Of a stretch of DNA of 49,405 nucleotides, positions 1-8,422 are shown one piece after another (the stretch's first letter is position 1; each line of letters opens with the position of its first letter). Both the position numbers and the translations under genes were made by a program. The notes under the pieces were generated by a model. That model made no database searches. It saw only the letters and a program-made list of their open reading frames with translations, and was not told where the DNA came from. The stretch covers positions 1 through 49,405 of IMG/VR virus record IMGVR_UViG_3300027857_000025; one strand, 5' to 3'. The DNA is from a virus.

Positions 1-61
1 CCAGCGCAACCACGAGCGCGAGCATGTCCACGAGGCCCGGAACGATGATGCGCTGAGCCAT
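1..61 (-). CDS. 5' fragment of the secreted beta-rich protein (second copy)
   Basis: The first 20 codons of the gene at 47706-49313, repeated because of the terminal overlap. Its ATG (59-61) overlaps the TGA of the lysin gene as TGATG. The mismatch at base 27 changes a signal-peptide Ala (GCC) to Asp (GAC) in this copy. A charged residue in that hydrophobic core would harm export, so this copy is probably the erroneous one or a minor variant. Confidence 0.8.
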   Translation of the reverse strand, partial: MAQRIIVPGLVDMLALVVAL

Positions 62-153
62 CACGTCGAATACTCGGCCAGCGGAAACGTCTCGTCCGCA
101 CTGTTGAGGTCGCACGTTACCCCACCGATCAGGCCGCCGAAGGCGAACTGCCA
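1..153. repeat. Terminal direct repeat, left copy
   Basis: Bases 1-153 match 49253-49405 at every position but one (T at 27, G at 49279). This is what a circular or circularly permuted molecule gives when an assembler reads past its start. It could also be a short physical terminal repeat. The unit length is then 49,252 bp. Confidence 0.95.
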
Positions 154-720
154 GGCGTCCCAGCGCGGGGCCGGCGTCGGATCAAAGAATCCGACCGGCG
201 CCTTGCGATAGTTCCGACCAGCGACAATCGGATCGCTGACCCACTTGTAATCGACCAGGTCGGGCGTGGCGAGGTGCTCGGCCGTCAGGGCATCCGAGTA
301 GAGCACGACTGGATGGCCCGCACTGTTGCCCACCTCGACGAACCCGCGCACGTACTCGCGCACGTCGACGTTATCGGCTTCATAGGAGCCCGCCTCGAGG
401 TCGAGTCCCAGGATTGTCGACTCGTTGAAGCCGCACGCGCCGGTCAGGATCGTCGCCTCCGTGCCGTCGGCAACACCCTGGTCGTAGGTCATCGTGCCCT
501 GCAGGTCAGGGCGGCCGGGCACGAGCTGCTGGCCGACGTACAGCGGCAGAAACCGAAACCCGATGGCGGCGAGCGCCGATACGCGCTCATTCGGCCACGG
601 CGTATGGCCTGAAAGAAAAGGTCCACCGATGTAGCAGTTGAGCCACGACCAGCCGTAGCGCAGCATCAACCGCGCCGCGGTGTCCGATGGTGGTGCGAGA
701 CAGTCCAGACCGTACAGCAT
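61..720 (-). CDS. Rv2525c-like (DUF1906) glycoside hydrolase-like lysin
   Basis: A 219-residue protein resembling the glycoside-hydrolase-like TIM-barrel family of Rv2525c/DUF1906: it opens with a YGLDC strand, has an ILGLDLEAGS strand near the middle with the acidic residues expected at the barrel mouth, and ends with a WDAWQFA...GGVTCDLN motif. In phages such domains usually act as cell-wall lysins. There is no signal peptide, so release would need a holin. The ATG at 718-720 is preceded by GGAGG at good spacing; an upstream ATG in the same frame lies inside the neighbour. It follows several small membrane proteins, as expected for a lysis cassette. Exact wall substrate unknown. Confidence 0.7.
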   Translation of the reverse strand: MLYGLDCLAPPSDTAARLMLRYGWSWLNCYIGGPFLSGHTPWPNERVSALAAIGFRFLPLYVGQQLVPGRPDLQGTMTYDQGVADGTEATILTGACGFNESTILGLDLEAGSYEADNVDVREYVRGFVEVGNSAGHPVVLYSDALTAEHLATPDLVDYKWVSDPIVAGRNYRKAPVGFFDPTPAPRWDAWQFAFGGLIGGVTCDLNSADETFPLAEYST

Positions 721-730
721 CGCCAGCCTC

Positions 731-1150
731 CTATTTGGCCGCCCCGGCTTGAGCCTGGATCGCGGCACGCCGTTTCAGCACTCGCCGGCTCAGCACGTAC
801 TCATTGGCCGAATTGCTGACCAGAATCGCCTCGACGGCCACGATGATCCACGGCAGGACGCGGTCGACGGCCTGCGGCCTGCCGAACGTCACGCGCGGTT
901 TGCTCACGAGCGCTAACAGGCCGGTCAGCAGAAACAATCCCTGAGCGATCGTGCGGCAGTGCTCGGCCCACAGGTTGTGCCGCGCCATCCGCAGCACGTC
1001 CTCCGCGTGCGGCCGGCGGAGGGCGACCCTCTCAATCGCATCGATCCCGGCAATCATCTCTCGCGCACTCCGCAGACTTACCATCGTGCCGACCACCGTG
1101 AGGCCCAGCCACACCAGGATTTCGGGCCGCGCATACAAACGCACCTTCAC
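731..1150 (-). CDS. Small membrane protein, possible holin or lysis accessory
   Basis: About 139 residues with three likely membrane segments (around VWLGLTVVGTMVS, IAQGLFLLTGLLALV and VLPWIIVAVEAILV) and a basic C-terminus. I chose the GTG at 1148-1150 because it overlaps the previous stop as GTGA, the coupling used throughout this operon. An ATG at 1207 with an upstream GAGG is the alternative but would overlap the previous gene by 61 bases. Its place directly before the lysin suggests a lysis role; no family is recognised. Confidence 0.6.
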   Translation of the reverse strand: MKVRLYARPEILVWLGLTVVGTMVSLRSAREMIAGIDAIERVALRRPHAEDVLRMARHNLWAEHCRTIAQGLFLLTGLLALVSKPRVTFGRPQAVDRVLPWIIVAVEAILVSNSANEYVLSRRVLKRRAAIQAQAGAAK

Positions 1151-1398
1151 CCGGCCGGAGAGCCCGGCGCGCCATGCCGCACGATTGCAGCCTCCTGTCG
1201 ATGCCATGGTCCCTCGGGGTCACGCGCGATCACCCATTCGTCCTCCGTAATAAGCCCGCGCTGGAGCGCCCTATCCCACAGGAAATCGCTGCTCGCTACT
1301 TCGCGCCTGAGCGCTTCTCGCATTATGGCCAATTCGGCTTCTTGCCGCTGTAACACTTCGTCGAGGTGCGCGCCAACGGTCGCGGGCTGCTCACTCAT
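1147..1398 (-). CDS. Small helical protein, unknown function
   Basis: An 83-residue, mostly helical, charged protein. The ATG at 1398 has a GGGAGA ribosome-binding site and overlaps the preceding gene by 8 bases. No family recognised. It sits inside the lysis group between two membrane-protein genes. Confidence 0.65.
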   Translation of the reverse strand: MSEQPATVGAHLDEVLQRQEAELAIMREALRREVASSDFLWDRALQRGLITEDEWVIARDPEGPWHRQEAAIVRHGAPGSPAG

Positions 1399-1750
1399 GC
1401 TTGTCTCCCGAAGCCAGTTGCTTCGTCATAAGTGAACTGGCCAGGTGCGCGTTTTTGCGGCTGGTATCGATACCGGCGGCGACCATCAGGCGCATCTCGT
1501 CGAGCGCGACGGACGTTGCGCGCAGCTCAGTTCTAAGTTCCGCGACCTCGAGCTTGCGTTCGGCTTCGGCCCGGTCGAGTCGCTTCTGCAGGTCGTCGCG
1601 CTGGTCCTTCATGTCCTGGTACTGACCCCACAGCACCCACTTCTTGGCCGGCAAGCCGACGATGAAGAACAGTAGGCCGACGGCCAGGCCTGCGCCGGCA
1701 CTCGGGCCGGCATCGGAGAGCGCCTGGAACAGTTTGGCAATGTCCACCAC
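1391..1750 (-). CDS. Membrane-anchored coiled-coil protein, lysis region
   Basis: About 119 residues: one N-terminal membrane segment (GLAVGLLFFIVGLPA) followed by a long heptad-like coiled coil (KDQRDDLQKRLDRAEAERK and onward). The frame is open further upstream but only because it shadows the previous gene; tandem GTG codons at 1745-1750 after GGGGA are the likely start. One anchor plus coiled coil recalls spanin- or holin-associated proteins, but no sequence family is recognised. Confidence 0.6.
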   Translation of the reverse strand: MVDIAKLFQALSDAGPSAGAGLAVGLLFFIVGLPAKKWVLWGQYQDMKDQRDDLQKRLDRAEAERKLEVAELRTELRATSVALDEMRLMVAAGIDTSRKNAHLASSLMTKQLASGDKHE

Positions 1751-1767
1751 ATCGTCCCCGGCCCAGG

Positions 1768-2217
1768 CTAGCCGCCGACGCCGCCGTGATTGGCCGGCAA
1801 CGCCGTGATGGTGATCGTTTCGCCTGGCTGCAGCGCAACCTCGGACGTCGGCACGTTCGTCGCCGCACCCAGCTCGCGATCCGGCAGATCGGCGAGCGTC
1901 ATGTCGAGCTCGCGCGCCGCAGCCGAGGCGCGCGCCAGGAGCGTCACGGGCGAGTTGTGCTCGGGCGTGACGGCCGGGATGACCTCGAACGGCGGCTCGC
2001 CGCGGGACTTGCGCGCCTTGTTGGCGGCAACCTCGAGCGCCGCGACGGACTGGTAGGCCATGCGCTGATAGCTGTTGCGCTGGGAGGTCATGTCGGCCAG
2101 GCCGGCGTCTTTGGAGGCCATCAGCGCCCGGAAGAGCAGGCCGATAGCGCCGCACAGCGCGCCGACCAGCGCGGTGATGATGGCCAGCGCGCCGCCGCTG
2201 AATGTCACGTCACCCAT
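1768..2217 (-). CDS. Single-pass membrane protein, unknown function
   Basis: A 149-residue protein with one strongly hydrophobic N-terminal helix (LAIITALVGALCGAIGLLF), a helical middle and a Gly-rich C-terminus. The ATG at 2217 has GGGAGG seven bases upstream. It begins the lysis group just after the last fibre gene. It could be a holin or virion-associated membrane protein. Confidence 0.6.
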   Translation of the reverse strand: MGDVTFSGGALAIITALVGALCGAIGLLFRALMASKDAGLADMTSQRNSYQRMAYQSVAALEVAANKARKSRGEPPFEVIPAVTPEHNSPVTLLARASAAARELDMTLADLPDRELGAATNVPTSEVALQPGETITITALPANHGGVGG

Positions 2218-2242
2218 ATGCGCGCCTCCCAACTGGCCATCA

Positions 2243-3325
2243 TCAGACGGACACCGCCGTGAGCGTGCTGGCCGTATTGCCCGCGGCATTGTTTGGTAGC
2301 GCTGCTTTGATCGCGCGTCCGGCCGACGTGTTGGCGACGCTGATCTTGAACGTCGTCGACGCCGCGGTCGTCGTGACGAAGGCTGAGACCGGCAGCGTCA
2401 CGTACGAGCTGGCCAGGATCCCGGAGCCGCTCGAGGCGAAGTTCGTCGTGCCGTCCCACAGCTTGGCCGATGCGGTACTGGTGCCGCCCGTATCGGTCGT
2501 GACGACCTGGCCGACCAGCAGCCAATTACCGGGCCCGACCACGACCGACGGCCCGTCGTAGAACTGGTTGGCATTGGTCATGGTGACGTCAGCAGCCAGA
2601 GAGTTGGTGACGGTCGTGCTGCCGCCAATCTGGACAACCGTGAGCTTGTACGCGATCCAGCCATCGGTCAGGGCGCCGCCATCGGCCCACACGGCGAGCA
2701 CGTTGCTGCCGTTCGGAGTCAGCAGACCCAGCGGCACTGAGATCGTCGTGATGCCGCCGCGGCCATTCGGGCAACCACCGATGACCGTCCCGTTGATCGA
2801 AATGCCGGTATTGGTCGCCGGTGGACTGGTGTACTCGTCAATCATGATCTGGAGCGTCGCGGTCGAGACCGTGCCGACGGGCAGTGTGAAGGTCTGACGG
2901 CAGAGCTGCTGCTCGTTGGCGTGCTGCAACGTCGCATTGAGCCAGATCGGCGTCGAGCCGGCGATGATGTCGTTGCCGTGGTCGGTCGCCGAGACGGCAT
3001 TGGCCCAGGCCGTATCGTTGAACCCGACGGTCGTCCAGCTGGCGGGCGGCGCGTTGTTGCCCGTGCCGTTCCACAGGCTGAGCATCTTGGCTGCCGTCGA
3101 GCTCAGCATCGTGGTCGTGACGCCGGTCTGCCCGCTCGCGCCGCTGATCGAAATGTTGGTGCGGCGGTTAGGCGGGTCGTCGGTCACCGTGACGCCGCCG
3201 CCCTGGAAATTCAGCACGCGGTGCCCGTCAGACTGGATGACACCGTCCTTCAGCGCGGCGATCGGTGCCTGCACGGTGCCGAGGATGCGCTTGACGACCC
3301 GCTCTACATCGAACTGCGACAGCAT
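2243..3325 (-). CDS. Minor tail or fibre protein, beta-rich
   Basis: A 360-residue protein. Residues 1-60 form a helical then beta stem (FDVERVVKRILGTVQAPIA) like virion-attachment segments. The remainder is Thr/Ser/Gly-rich beta sandwich, including a stretch like galactose-binding folds (WTTVGFNDTAW near residue 100). No catalytic motif seen. Position after the tail hub and before lysis fits a host-recognition or tail-tip role. Confidence 0.65.
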   Translation of the reverse strand: MLSQFDVERVVKRILGTVQAPIAALKDGVIQSDGHRVLNFQGGGVTVTDDPPNRRTNISISGASGQTGVTTTMLSSTAAKMLSLWNGTGNNAPPASWTTVGFNDTAWANAVSATDHGNDIIAGSTPIWLNATLQHANEQQLCRQTFTLPVGTVSTATLQIMIDEYTSPPATNTGISINGTVIGGCPNGRGGITTISVPLGLLTPNGSNVLAVWADGGALTDGWIAYKLTVVQIGGSTTVTNSLAADVTMTNANQFYDGPSVVVGPGNWLLVGQVVTTDTGGTSTASAKLWDGTTNFASSGSGILASSYVTLPVSAFVTTTAASTTFKISVANTSAGRAIKAALPNNAAGNTASTLTAVSV

Positions 3326-3331
3326 GGTCAG

Positions 3332-4771
3332 TTAGCCCGCCGGCGCCGGCGTGAACGCGTCAGCAATGCCGCCGCCGGTCCCCATGAGCTCCTGATAGAA
3401 CATCCCGTTTTCGTCAATGCCGGTCGTCACCTCGTCGACCCACAGGGGCTCGGCGACACCGAGTCGATCTGGCTGACCGCCTGGCCCTTGGACCAGAATG
3501 GTCTTGCCGGGTGTGATCAGGTCATCGCGCGGGGTGCGGAAGCTGGCTGTCACCGTCTCACGGTTCAGATCGGCGAGTAGTGCATTGCCGACTCGTTCAC
3601 AATTCATCCCAATGCCGCCGTCGGCCTCGAGCGCCCATTCGATAAACGACGACGCGAATTCATAGGGGACAGGGCGCGAGGTGGGCTGGAAGGGATTGCC
3701 TTGCAGCCCGACGAACGTGCTGCCGTTGACGTTACGGACAGGATTGGCCCCGGAGATGCCAGGGTAATCGTGGCCAGTGACATAGGCCGCGTTGGCGATA
3801 GGGTATTCGCGGGTCCCCTGGCCGTTAGCCTCAATATCGATGCCCTCGCTGAACGTGAAGTCGACGACGTTACGCGGCCGGCCACCGATCAGGGAGCGGA
3901 AGATGCCGTTCACGGTCTCATAGGTCCGATAGAAGCCTGCCGGCGACGTGGCGTTGGTGTAGACCGCCGAGACCTTGTCCCATTCCTGGATGTAGTCGAG
4001 CGCTTTCTGACCGATGCCGCCAAAGCCGGTCATCACGATTTGCGCCCCAGGCATCATGCCGGCGCGCCAGACATAGGTGAAGGCGGGCACCGGAACAGTG
4101 CCCCGCGACCCCCACGTCACGCCCGTGCCCAGGATGTTGCCCGCGGTGTAGCTCACGCCGGCTCTGGTGAGGACCGCCTTGACGACATCGGCGTCTGTCG
4201 GTGTGGCGCTACCCGTCAGGGCCAATAGCGACAGACCGCCCATCTGGGGGTCGTTCCCGGGGTCGCCTTCGAAGTTCTGGTACTCATGGGCTCGAATCAG
4301 ATAGCCGTAACAGACGAGCGTGACGGCTCGCGGAAAGAGCGCGTAATTGAACTTGCGGAACAGCCCTTTGAAGCGGAGCACGTTATTGCCGGCGCCCATC
4401 GTCAGCGTGATGTCGTCGTCGTAGACGATGTCGACGCCCGATTCAGTCCACACCACGCCACCATCCGTGACCGTCGCATCGTTCGTCGTGGGCCAGATCG
4501 GTTCTGAGCCTCCCGCCGTCCCAGCAACGGTCGCCTTGTAGACGTGGCCGTTCCTGACCGTCGGCTTGATGAAGGTGCCGATTGCCACCACCGGCCAACT
4601 CGGCAGGGCTACCGTGTCTCCCCACTTCTTTACATTCTGCGGAGCCAGCGGCACGACGATAGCGGCGTCCGGATATTGCCGTTTCCAACTGTACGTGCAG
4701 CGTGCCGACAGCATACGCGTGATCGCAAAACCGTTGATGGTCGCGGCCAGCGACGTGGTACGCGTCGGCAT
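3332..4771 (-). CDS. Tail hub-like / baseplate protein
   Basis: A 479-residue protein. It opens with a tail-hub-like N-terminus (INGFAITRMLSARCTYSWKRQ) and contains at about residues 85-110 an inserted 'GGSEPIWPTTNDATVTDGG' module common in phage tail-tip proteins. The C-terminal third resembles the closing domain of hub proteins (GKTILVQGPGGQ...VDEV). It starts one base after the stop of the next tail gene. Assignment rests on position and these motifs. Confidence 0.6.
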   Translation of the reverse strand: MPTRTTSLAATINGFAITRMLSARCTYSWKRQYPDAAIVVPLAPQNVKKWGDTVALPSWPVVAIGTFIKPTVRNGHVYKATVAGTAGGSEPIWPTTNDATVTDGGVVWTESGVDIVYDDDITLTMGAGNNVLRFKGLFRKFNYALFPRAVTLVCYGYLIRAHEYQNFEGDPGNDPQMGGLSLLALTGSATPTDADVVKAVLTRAGVSYTAGNILGTGVTWGSRGTVPVPAFTYVWRAGMMPGAQIVMTGFGGIGQKALDYIQEWDKVSAVYTNATSPAGFYRTYETVNGIFRSLIGGRPRNVVDFTFSEGIDIEANGQGTREYPIANAAYVTGHDYPGISGANPVRNVNGSTFVGLQGNPFQPTSRPVPYEFASSFIEWALEADGGIGMNCERVGNALLADLNRETVTASFRTPRDDLITPGKTILVQGPGGQPDRLGVAEPLWVDEVTTGIDENGMFYQELMGTGGGIADAFTPAPAG

Positions 4772-5134
4772 CTAGTTGCACTCTTGGAATGATGCGGAGC
4801 AGCGCCGGCTGCCACCTGGATACGCGCTCGGCCGCGTGATCCTGACCAGCGCCGCGGTGAATGGCGAGCCCGCGACGTTGTCGACGGTCAGCGTGCCGCG
4901 GCCGGCACCGCCGGCAATGTCGACGTAAGCCGTCGCGCCCGCTGAGCCAGGACAGACGCGCACGCTCACCGGTCCGGACCACAGGCTCACGAGCGTCGCG
5001 TAGTCGGTCGCGTTCGCCAGATAGAGCAGCAGGTCCCACGTGCGGAGCAAGCCATCCTGGTGTTCGGCGTAGCCCTGGTCCGCGACAGTGAACGTGACGG
5101 ATGTTCCGCCAATGGGTGCCTGAAAGCTGCTCAC
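4772..5134 (-). CDS. Small tail protein, distal tail-like
   Basis: A 120-residue beta-rich protein between tape measure and hub genes. It starts MSSFQAPIGGTSVTFTV and carries a Gly/Ala-rich C-terminal half. ATG at 5134 overlaps the tape measure stop as ATGA. In siphoviruses this slot usually holds a distal-tail or tail-tip protein; the sequence itself is not diagnostic. Confidence 0.55.
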   Translation of the reverse strand: MSSFQAPIGGTSVTFTVADQGYAEHQDGLLRTWDLLLYLANATDYATLVSLWSGPVSVRVCPGSAGATAYVDIAGGAGRGTLTVDNVAGSPFTAALVRITRPSAYPGGSRRCSASFQECN

Positions 5135-7476
5135 TGGTGGCGCGCCCCCGGTAAGTCGCTCGGTGCTGGCGGCGCCGTCGACGCGCCCTGCCGATCTGCC
5201 CGATCAGCCGGGACGAGTTGTGCCGGCTGGTTGGTCATGATCCAGACCAGCTGCTTCAAATACTCGCGGACCTCGGTCTGCACGCTGAGCTGGTCGCGGT
5301 TGTTCTGGACGAGCTCGAGCTCAAGTGTTGTCTGCTGAGGGAGATCGTTCAGGTTCTTGAGATCGTTGGCCATCTCGGCGCTGCGGAGCTGGCCCTCAGT
5401 CAGCGCTTGCGCCAGACTGGTCGCCGTCACCCCCTGGCCGGCGAGCTCGACGCCGCGCGCGCCGCGCACCAGCGATGGCGCGTTTTCGCCCTCGATCAGT
5501 TGCCCGCGGACTTGCATGTTGATCAGCTCGTCGACGCTCGGCAGGCCGGAGACGTCCTGGCCCTGAAGCAGTCGGGCCATCCGCTGCTGCGAAATCGCCT
5601 GAGCCAGCGCCTGGTCATACCGGCCGGCGCTCGCGATCTGCTGCGACGGTAGCGCTGCCTGTTGAGCGCGGATCAGCCTCTGGCTGGCTTCAACACCAAC
5701 CATCTGTTGCTGGATGTCGAGGCGCCTGAGATCGACGGTGTCGCGCAAGAGCTGGACGTAGCGTTCTCGTTGGGTCAGCGTGATGGCCTCGAGCCGTGCC
5801 TGCGTATCGGCCGTGGCCAGATCGATTCCTGCGGCGCGAGTTGTGGCTTCGCCCAGGCCGCGGTTGATCGGGTCAAGCAACGGTATCTGCGCGAGCGCGC
5901 GCTGAGCAGCGGTCTGGCGTGCTGGATTGGCACGGTCAGGCGTCGGGTTGATCGGGTTGGCGGCGAGCCGTTCGAGGTTGCGCTGAATGACATTCGTTTG
6001 CTCTTGCTGAGCGAGCGGCGCGACGAAGTTCTGCCAGGCTTGCTGGGCCGACGTGCCGGCGGCGATCGCGGCGATCTCGGCCGGGCCCATGCCGAAGGTC
6101 GGGACAGCGCTACGGGCGCGCGCTGTTACGGCCGCTTGAGCCTGGGCCAGAATATCGCCGTGCCCGATTGAGGTCGGAGATTCGAGCGATCCGAAAAACG
6201 AGAGCAGCCGCGCGCCCGCGCCTTCCACGGTCTCAGACAGCGCCATGAGCGACTGGCGGGCCTCGTCCTGGGCTTTCTTGGAATCAGCCAGCGCCGCGGC
6301 TTCGACGACCTGCGCCTGGACGAGACGCCCGAGGCTTTCCTCTTGCGCGGTCGCCTGAAGCGCTGGGCTCTTCTGAAACTGCCCGGCACCCTCAGGCCCG
6401 AGCCCTAATGCGGGTCCTGAGCCCATCGCGCTCAGGACGAAGTTAGCCGCCTGTGCAGCGTTTGCGCCACCGGTGCTCTCCAGGAAGGTTTGCCTATTGG
6501 TTCGCGCTTGTTCGAGGGTCTTTTCGGCAGCCGTCGCGGCGTCCAGGGCAGCGCGCCGGTTCTCCGCGGCCCGGTCAGCAAATGCACTCAGGTCACCTCC
6601 TACGATGGCTGCGCGGGCGCTCATCACTTGCTGGGGGGTGAAGGCTTGAAGCGAATCGCCACCTTGGAACCCGAGCCGCCGCGAAACGGCTTCTGGGTCG
6701 GTATAAACGCCATATCGTGCCGGCAGGGCCGCGCCGGTCTGCACGGCCTGAAGAATCTGCTGCTGCAGCAGCAGGCGATCCTGCTCGTTCGTCATGCCCG
6801 TGGCGAACGCCACACGACCGCCTGTCGTCGTGAGTTGATCGATTGCGCGCTGAGGTAAGCCATAGCGAAGGGTCAGTGCGCTCGCGTTGATGGCAGCCTG
6901 GGCAAACTCCTGCTGAGTGCCCAGCACGCCCGGTAGGCTGGCCTGTGCGTTAGCAAGGGCGGCTGCACGCGCACCCGTTTCGCCATACAAGCCGCTGAGG
7001 TTTACAAGCGACCGCTCCCAGTCCAACTGTGTCGAGACGATGTCCGCAATCGCCTGATGGACCATTCTGGCGGCACCAGCGACCATGCTGATACCGAGAT
7101 TGACACCGAGTAGGGCCGCTCCGAACCGGATCATGGAGGACTCACTCGCGTTCCAGCCTTGCGAATGCTCCCGCGCCGCCGCAGCCGCCGCTTTTGCTGG
7201 CGCTACAGTCGCTGTCACGGCCGCCGCTGTCTTTTCTGCGGCTCGAGCTGCCTCTGCTAGCGCCGCGGCCGTAGGTTGTGCACCTGATCGCTGCAGCACG
7301 TCAAGGGCCTGAGCCGCGGTGCCACCAAAGTCCTTGGTCCTGGCCATCTGCTCGGCCATGATGCGCAGCGCGTCCGCAGTGAGCTTCGCCTGATCGCCGA
7401 CCGCCTTGACCTGTGTGGCGGCTTCCTGGGCACCCTGGGCCGACACCCTGGCGACAAGATCAGCTACAACGACCAC
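5131..7476 (-). CDS. Tape measure protein
   Basis: The longest gene (781 residues), downstream of the tail chaperones. Residues 1-110 are Ala/Gln/Lys-rich helices; around 120-160 is a hydrophobic stretch (MIRFGAALLGVNLGISMVAGAARM); the rest is helical and Ala/Gln-rich, typical of tape measure proteins that set tail length. At the usual 1.5 angstrom per residue it predicts a tail of roughly 115 nm. The start is GTG at 7474-7476 with GAGG upstream. The antisense lipoprotein gene begins 68 bases upstream. Confidence 0.85.
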   Translation of the reverse strand: MVVVADLVARVSAQGAQEAATQVKAVGDQAKLTADALRIMAEQMARTKDFGGTAAQALDVLQRSGAQPTAAALAEAARAAEKTAAAVTATVAPAKAAAAAAREHSQGWNASESSMIRFGAALLGVNLGISMVAGAARMVHQAIADIVSTQLDWERSLVNLSGLYGETGARAAALANAQASLPGVLGTQQEFAQAAINASALTLRYGLPQRAIDQLTTTGGRVAFATGMTNEQDRLLLQQQILQAVQTGAALPARYGVYTDPEAVSRRLGFQGGDSLQAFTPQQVMSARAAIVGGDLSAFADRAAENRRAALDAATAAEKTLEQARTNRQTFLESTGGANAAQAANFVLSAMGSGPALGLGPEGAGQFQKSPALQATAQEESLGRLVQAQVVEAAALADSKKAQDEARQSLMALSETVEGAGARLLSFFGSLESPTSIGHGDILAQAQAAVTARARSAVPTFGMGPAEIAAIAAGTSAQQAWQNFVAPLAQQEQTNVIQRNLERLAANPINPTPDRANPARQTAAQRALAQIPLLDPINRGLGEATTRAAGIDLATADTQARLEAITLTQRERYVQLLRDTVDLRRLDIQQQMVGVEASQRLIRAQQAALPSQQIASAGRYDQALAQAISQQRMARLLQGQDVSGLPSVDELINMQVRGQLIEGENAPSLVRGARGVELAGQGVTATSLAQALTEGQLRSAEMANDLKNLNDLPQQTTLELELVQNNRDQLSVQTEVREYLKQLVWIMTNQPAQLVPADRADRQGASTAPPAPSDLPGARHQ

Positions 7477-7543
7477 GCAATCCTCAACCGTTTCTCAACG
7501 CAAAGGTTCGCCGTTCGGGACGAGTTGGGCGCAGGATGCGCGT

Positions 7544-7867
7544 GTGAAATTGATTCTCGCCGCCGCCCTCGCGATGGTCATAGCCGGCGCCTGTTCGCCA
7601 TCGCCGGTCATGAAGACGGCTACCGTGACTGATCAGTCGGTGCCGTTCGCGGCCAGTGAGGCGGATGCGTTGGTGCCGCGTGGGCTGCTGGGCAATGCAG
7701 ACTTCGGTCGTCTCGCCGTGGGCTGCACGGTTGAGGTAATCAAGGCCACCGACCGCGCGGCCTTTGTGCGCGTTCTGCAATGTCCGCGTCCCGACACCAT
7801 GCCGACCGAACTCCGTGGCGCTCAAGGCTGGGTCGCCAAGAGCGCGCTCAGCGTTACTTCGCCGTAG
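7544..7867 (+). CDS. Lipoprotein with SH3-like domain (moron; candidate superinfection exclusion)
   Basis: A 107-residue protein on the strand opposite to all flanking tail genes. GTG at 7544 with AGGA upstream gives a signal peptide (KLILAAALAMVIAG) ending in a lipobox-like A-G-A-C, so Cys would be lipidated and the protein anchored outside the membrane. Residues about 45-107 look like a bacterial SH3 module (GRLAVGCTVEV...GWVAKSAL). Known phage lipoproteins such as Ltp of TP-J34 block superinfection by acting on an incoming tape measure protein; this gene lies beside the tape measure gene. Its 3' end overlaps the frameshifted chaperone stop by 14 bases, tail to tail. Function inferred. Confidence 0.75.
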   Translation: MKLILAAALAMVIAGACSPSPVMKTATVTDQSVPFAASEADALVPRGLLGNADFGRLAVGCTVEVIKATDRAAFVRVLQCPRPDTMPTELRGAQGWVAKSALSVTSP

Positions 7868-8422
7868 CAGTCGCGTCGTCGACTCGTTTGCCGGCACGCG
7901 CATGAGCGAGCAAGTCGACCGAGGCGTAATAGCGCCATTCAGGGTCGGCTGCCGCGGCTTCCATGACCGAGCAACGCAGTGCTTTCGCCAACTCCTTGAG
8001 ATTGAGGTACGGGTAGTACCAGCTCGGCGGCTCATAGGTTCCAAGGCCATGCGTCAGGCACTTTGTGAGTTGTTCGAGGTCCTCACTTTTCCCGACAAAT
8101 CACTCTGGATCACGTGCGCGTGAAAGCTGAGCAAGAGCGCGTCAGGCAAAGCGTGCTGATCGATGGCCTCGGCGGTCACGGGCACGGCATGACCATCGTC
8201 GTCGCTCAGGTCCCAGGTCACCAGCACGCGCGGTAGCCAGATCTTCAGGTATTCGCGGGTCGACAGCTCCCCTGTGGTTTGCCGCTCGACGAAGGAATTG
8301 TTCTCGTCTTCAGAGAACCGCTCGCGCCAGAACGTGTGGAAGGTGAACGGAATCGCCGTCCCGCCGACCTGGATCTCACCCTTGGACTTCTCCGATAGGA
8401 GTGTGCTGAGTTTTACCGGCAT
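7854..8422 (-). CDS. Tail assembly chaperone, -1 frameshift product (gpGT-like)
   Basis: Predicted 189-residue fusion: 112 codons of the short chaperone, a -1 slip on GGGAAAA (8087-8093), then 77 further residues ending at TAA 7854-7856. The extension reads as real protein (SEDLEQLTKCLTHGLG ... EPPSWYYPYLNLKELAKAL), with aromatic and Leu content unlike a shadow frame. The layout (two overlapping chaperone products between tube and tape measure genes) is that of lambda G/T, where the T part binds tail tube and the G part the tape measure. Confidence 0.85.
8054..8422 (-). CDS. Tail assembly chaperone, unshifted product (gpG-like)
   Basis: A 122-residue protein starting at ATG 8422, which overlaps the tube-gene stop as ATGA. 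It begins MPVKLSTLLSEKSKGEIQV and ends ten codons after the slippery site. It should be the abundant form; the shifted fusion is the minor one. Confidence 0.8.
   Translation of the reverse strand: MPVKLSTLLSEKSKGEIQVGGTAIPFTFHTFWRERFSEDENNSFVERQTTGELSTREYLKIWLPRVLVTWDLSDDDGHAVPVTAEAIDQHALPDALLLSFHAHVIQSDLSGKVRTSNNSQSA
8087..8093 (-). promoter_or_regulatory. Programmed -1 frameshift slippery heptamer
   Basis: On the minus strand the heptamer is G GGA AAA in the reading frame of the short chaperone, a canonical X XXY YYZ signal and one base different from lambda's GGGAAAG. After the slip the frame stays open for 77 codons. Confidence 0.85.

Noticed and set aside
7484-8050. 188-codon minus-strand frame over the lipoprotein gene
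   Set aside because: It is neither the chaperone frame nor its -1 frame; Arg/Ser-rich shadow of the lipoprotein.
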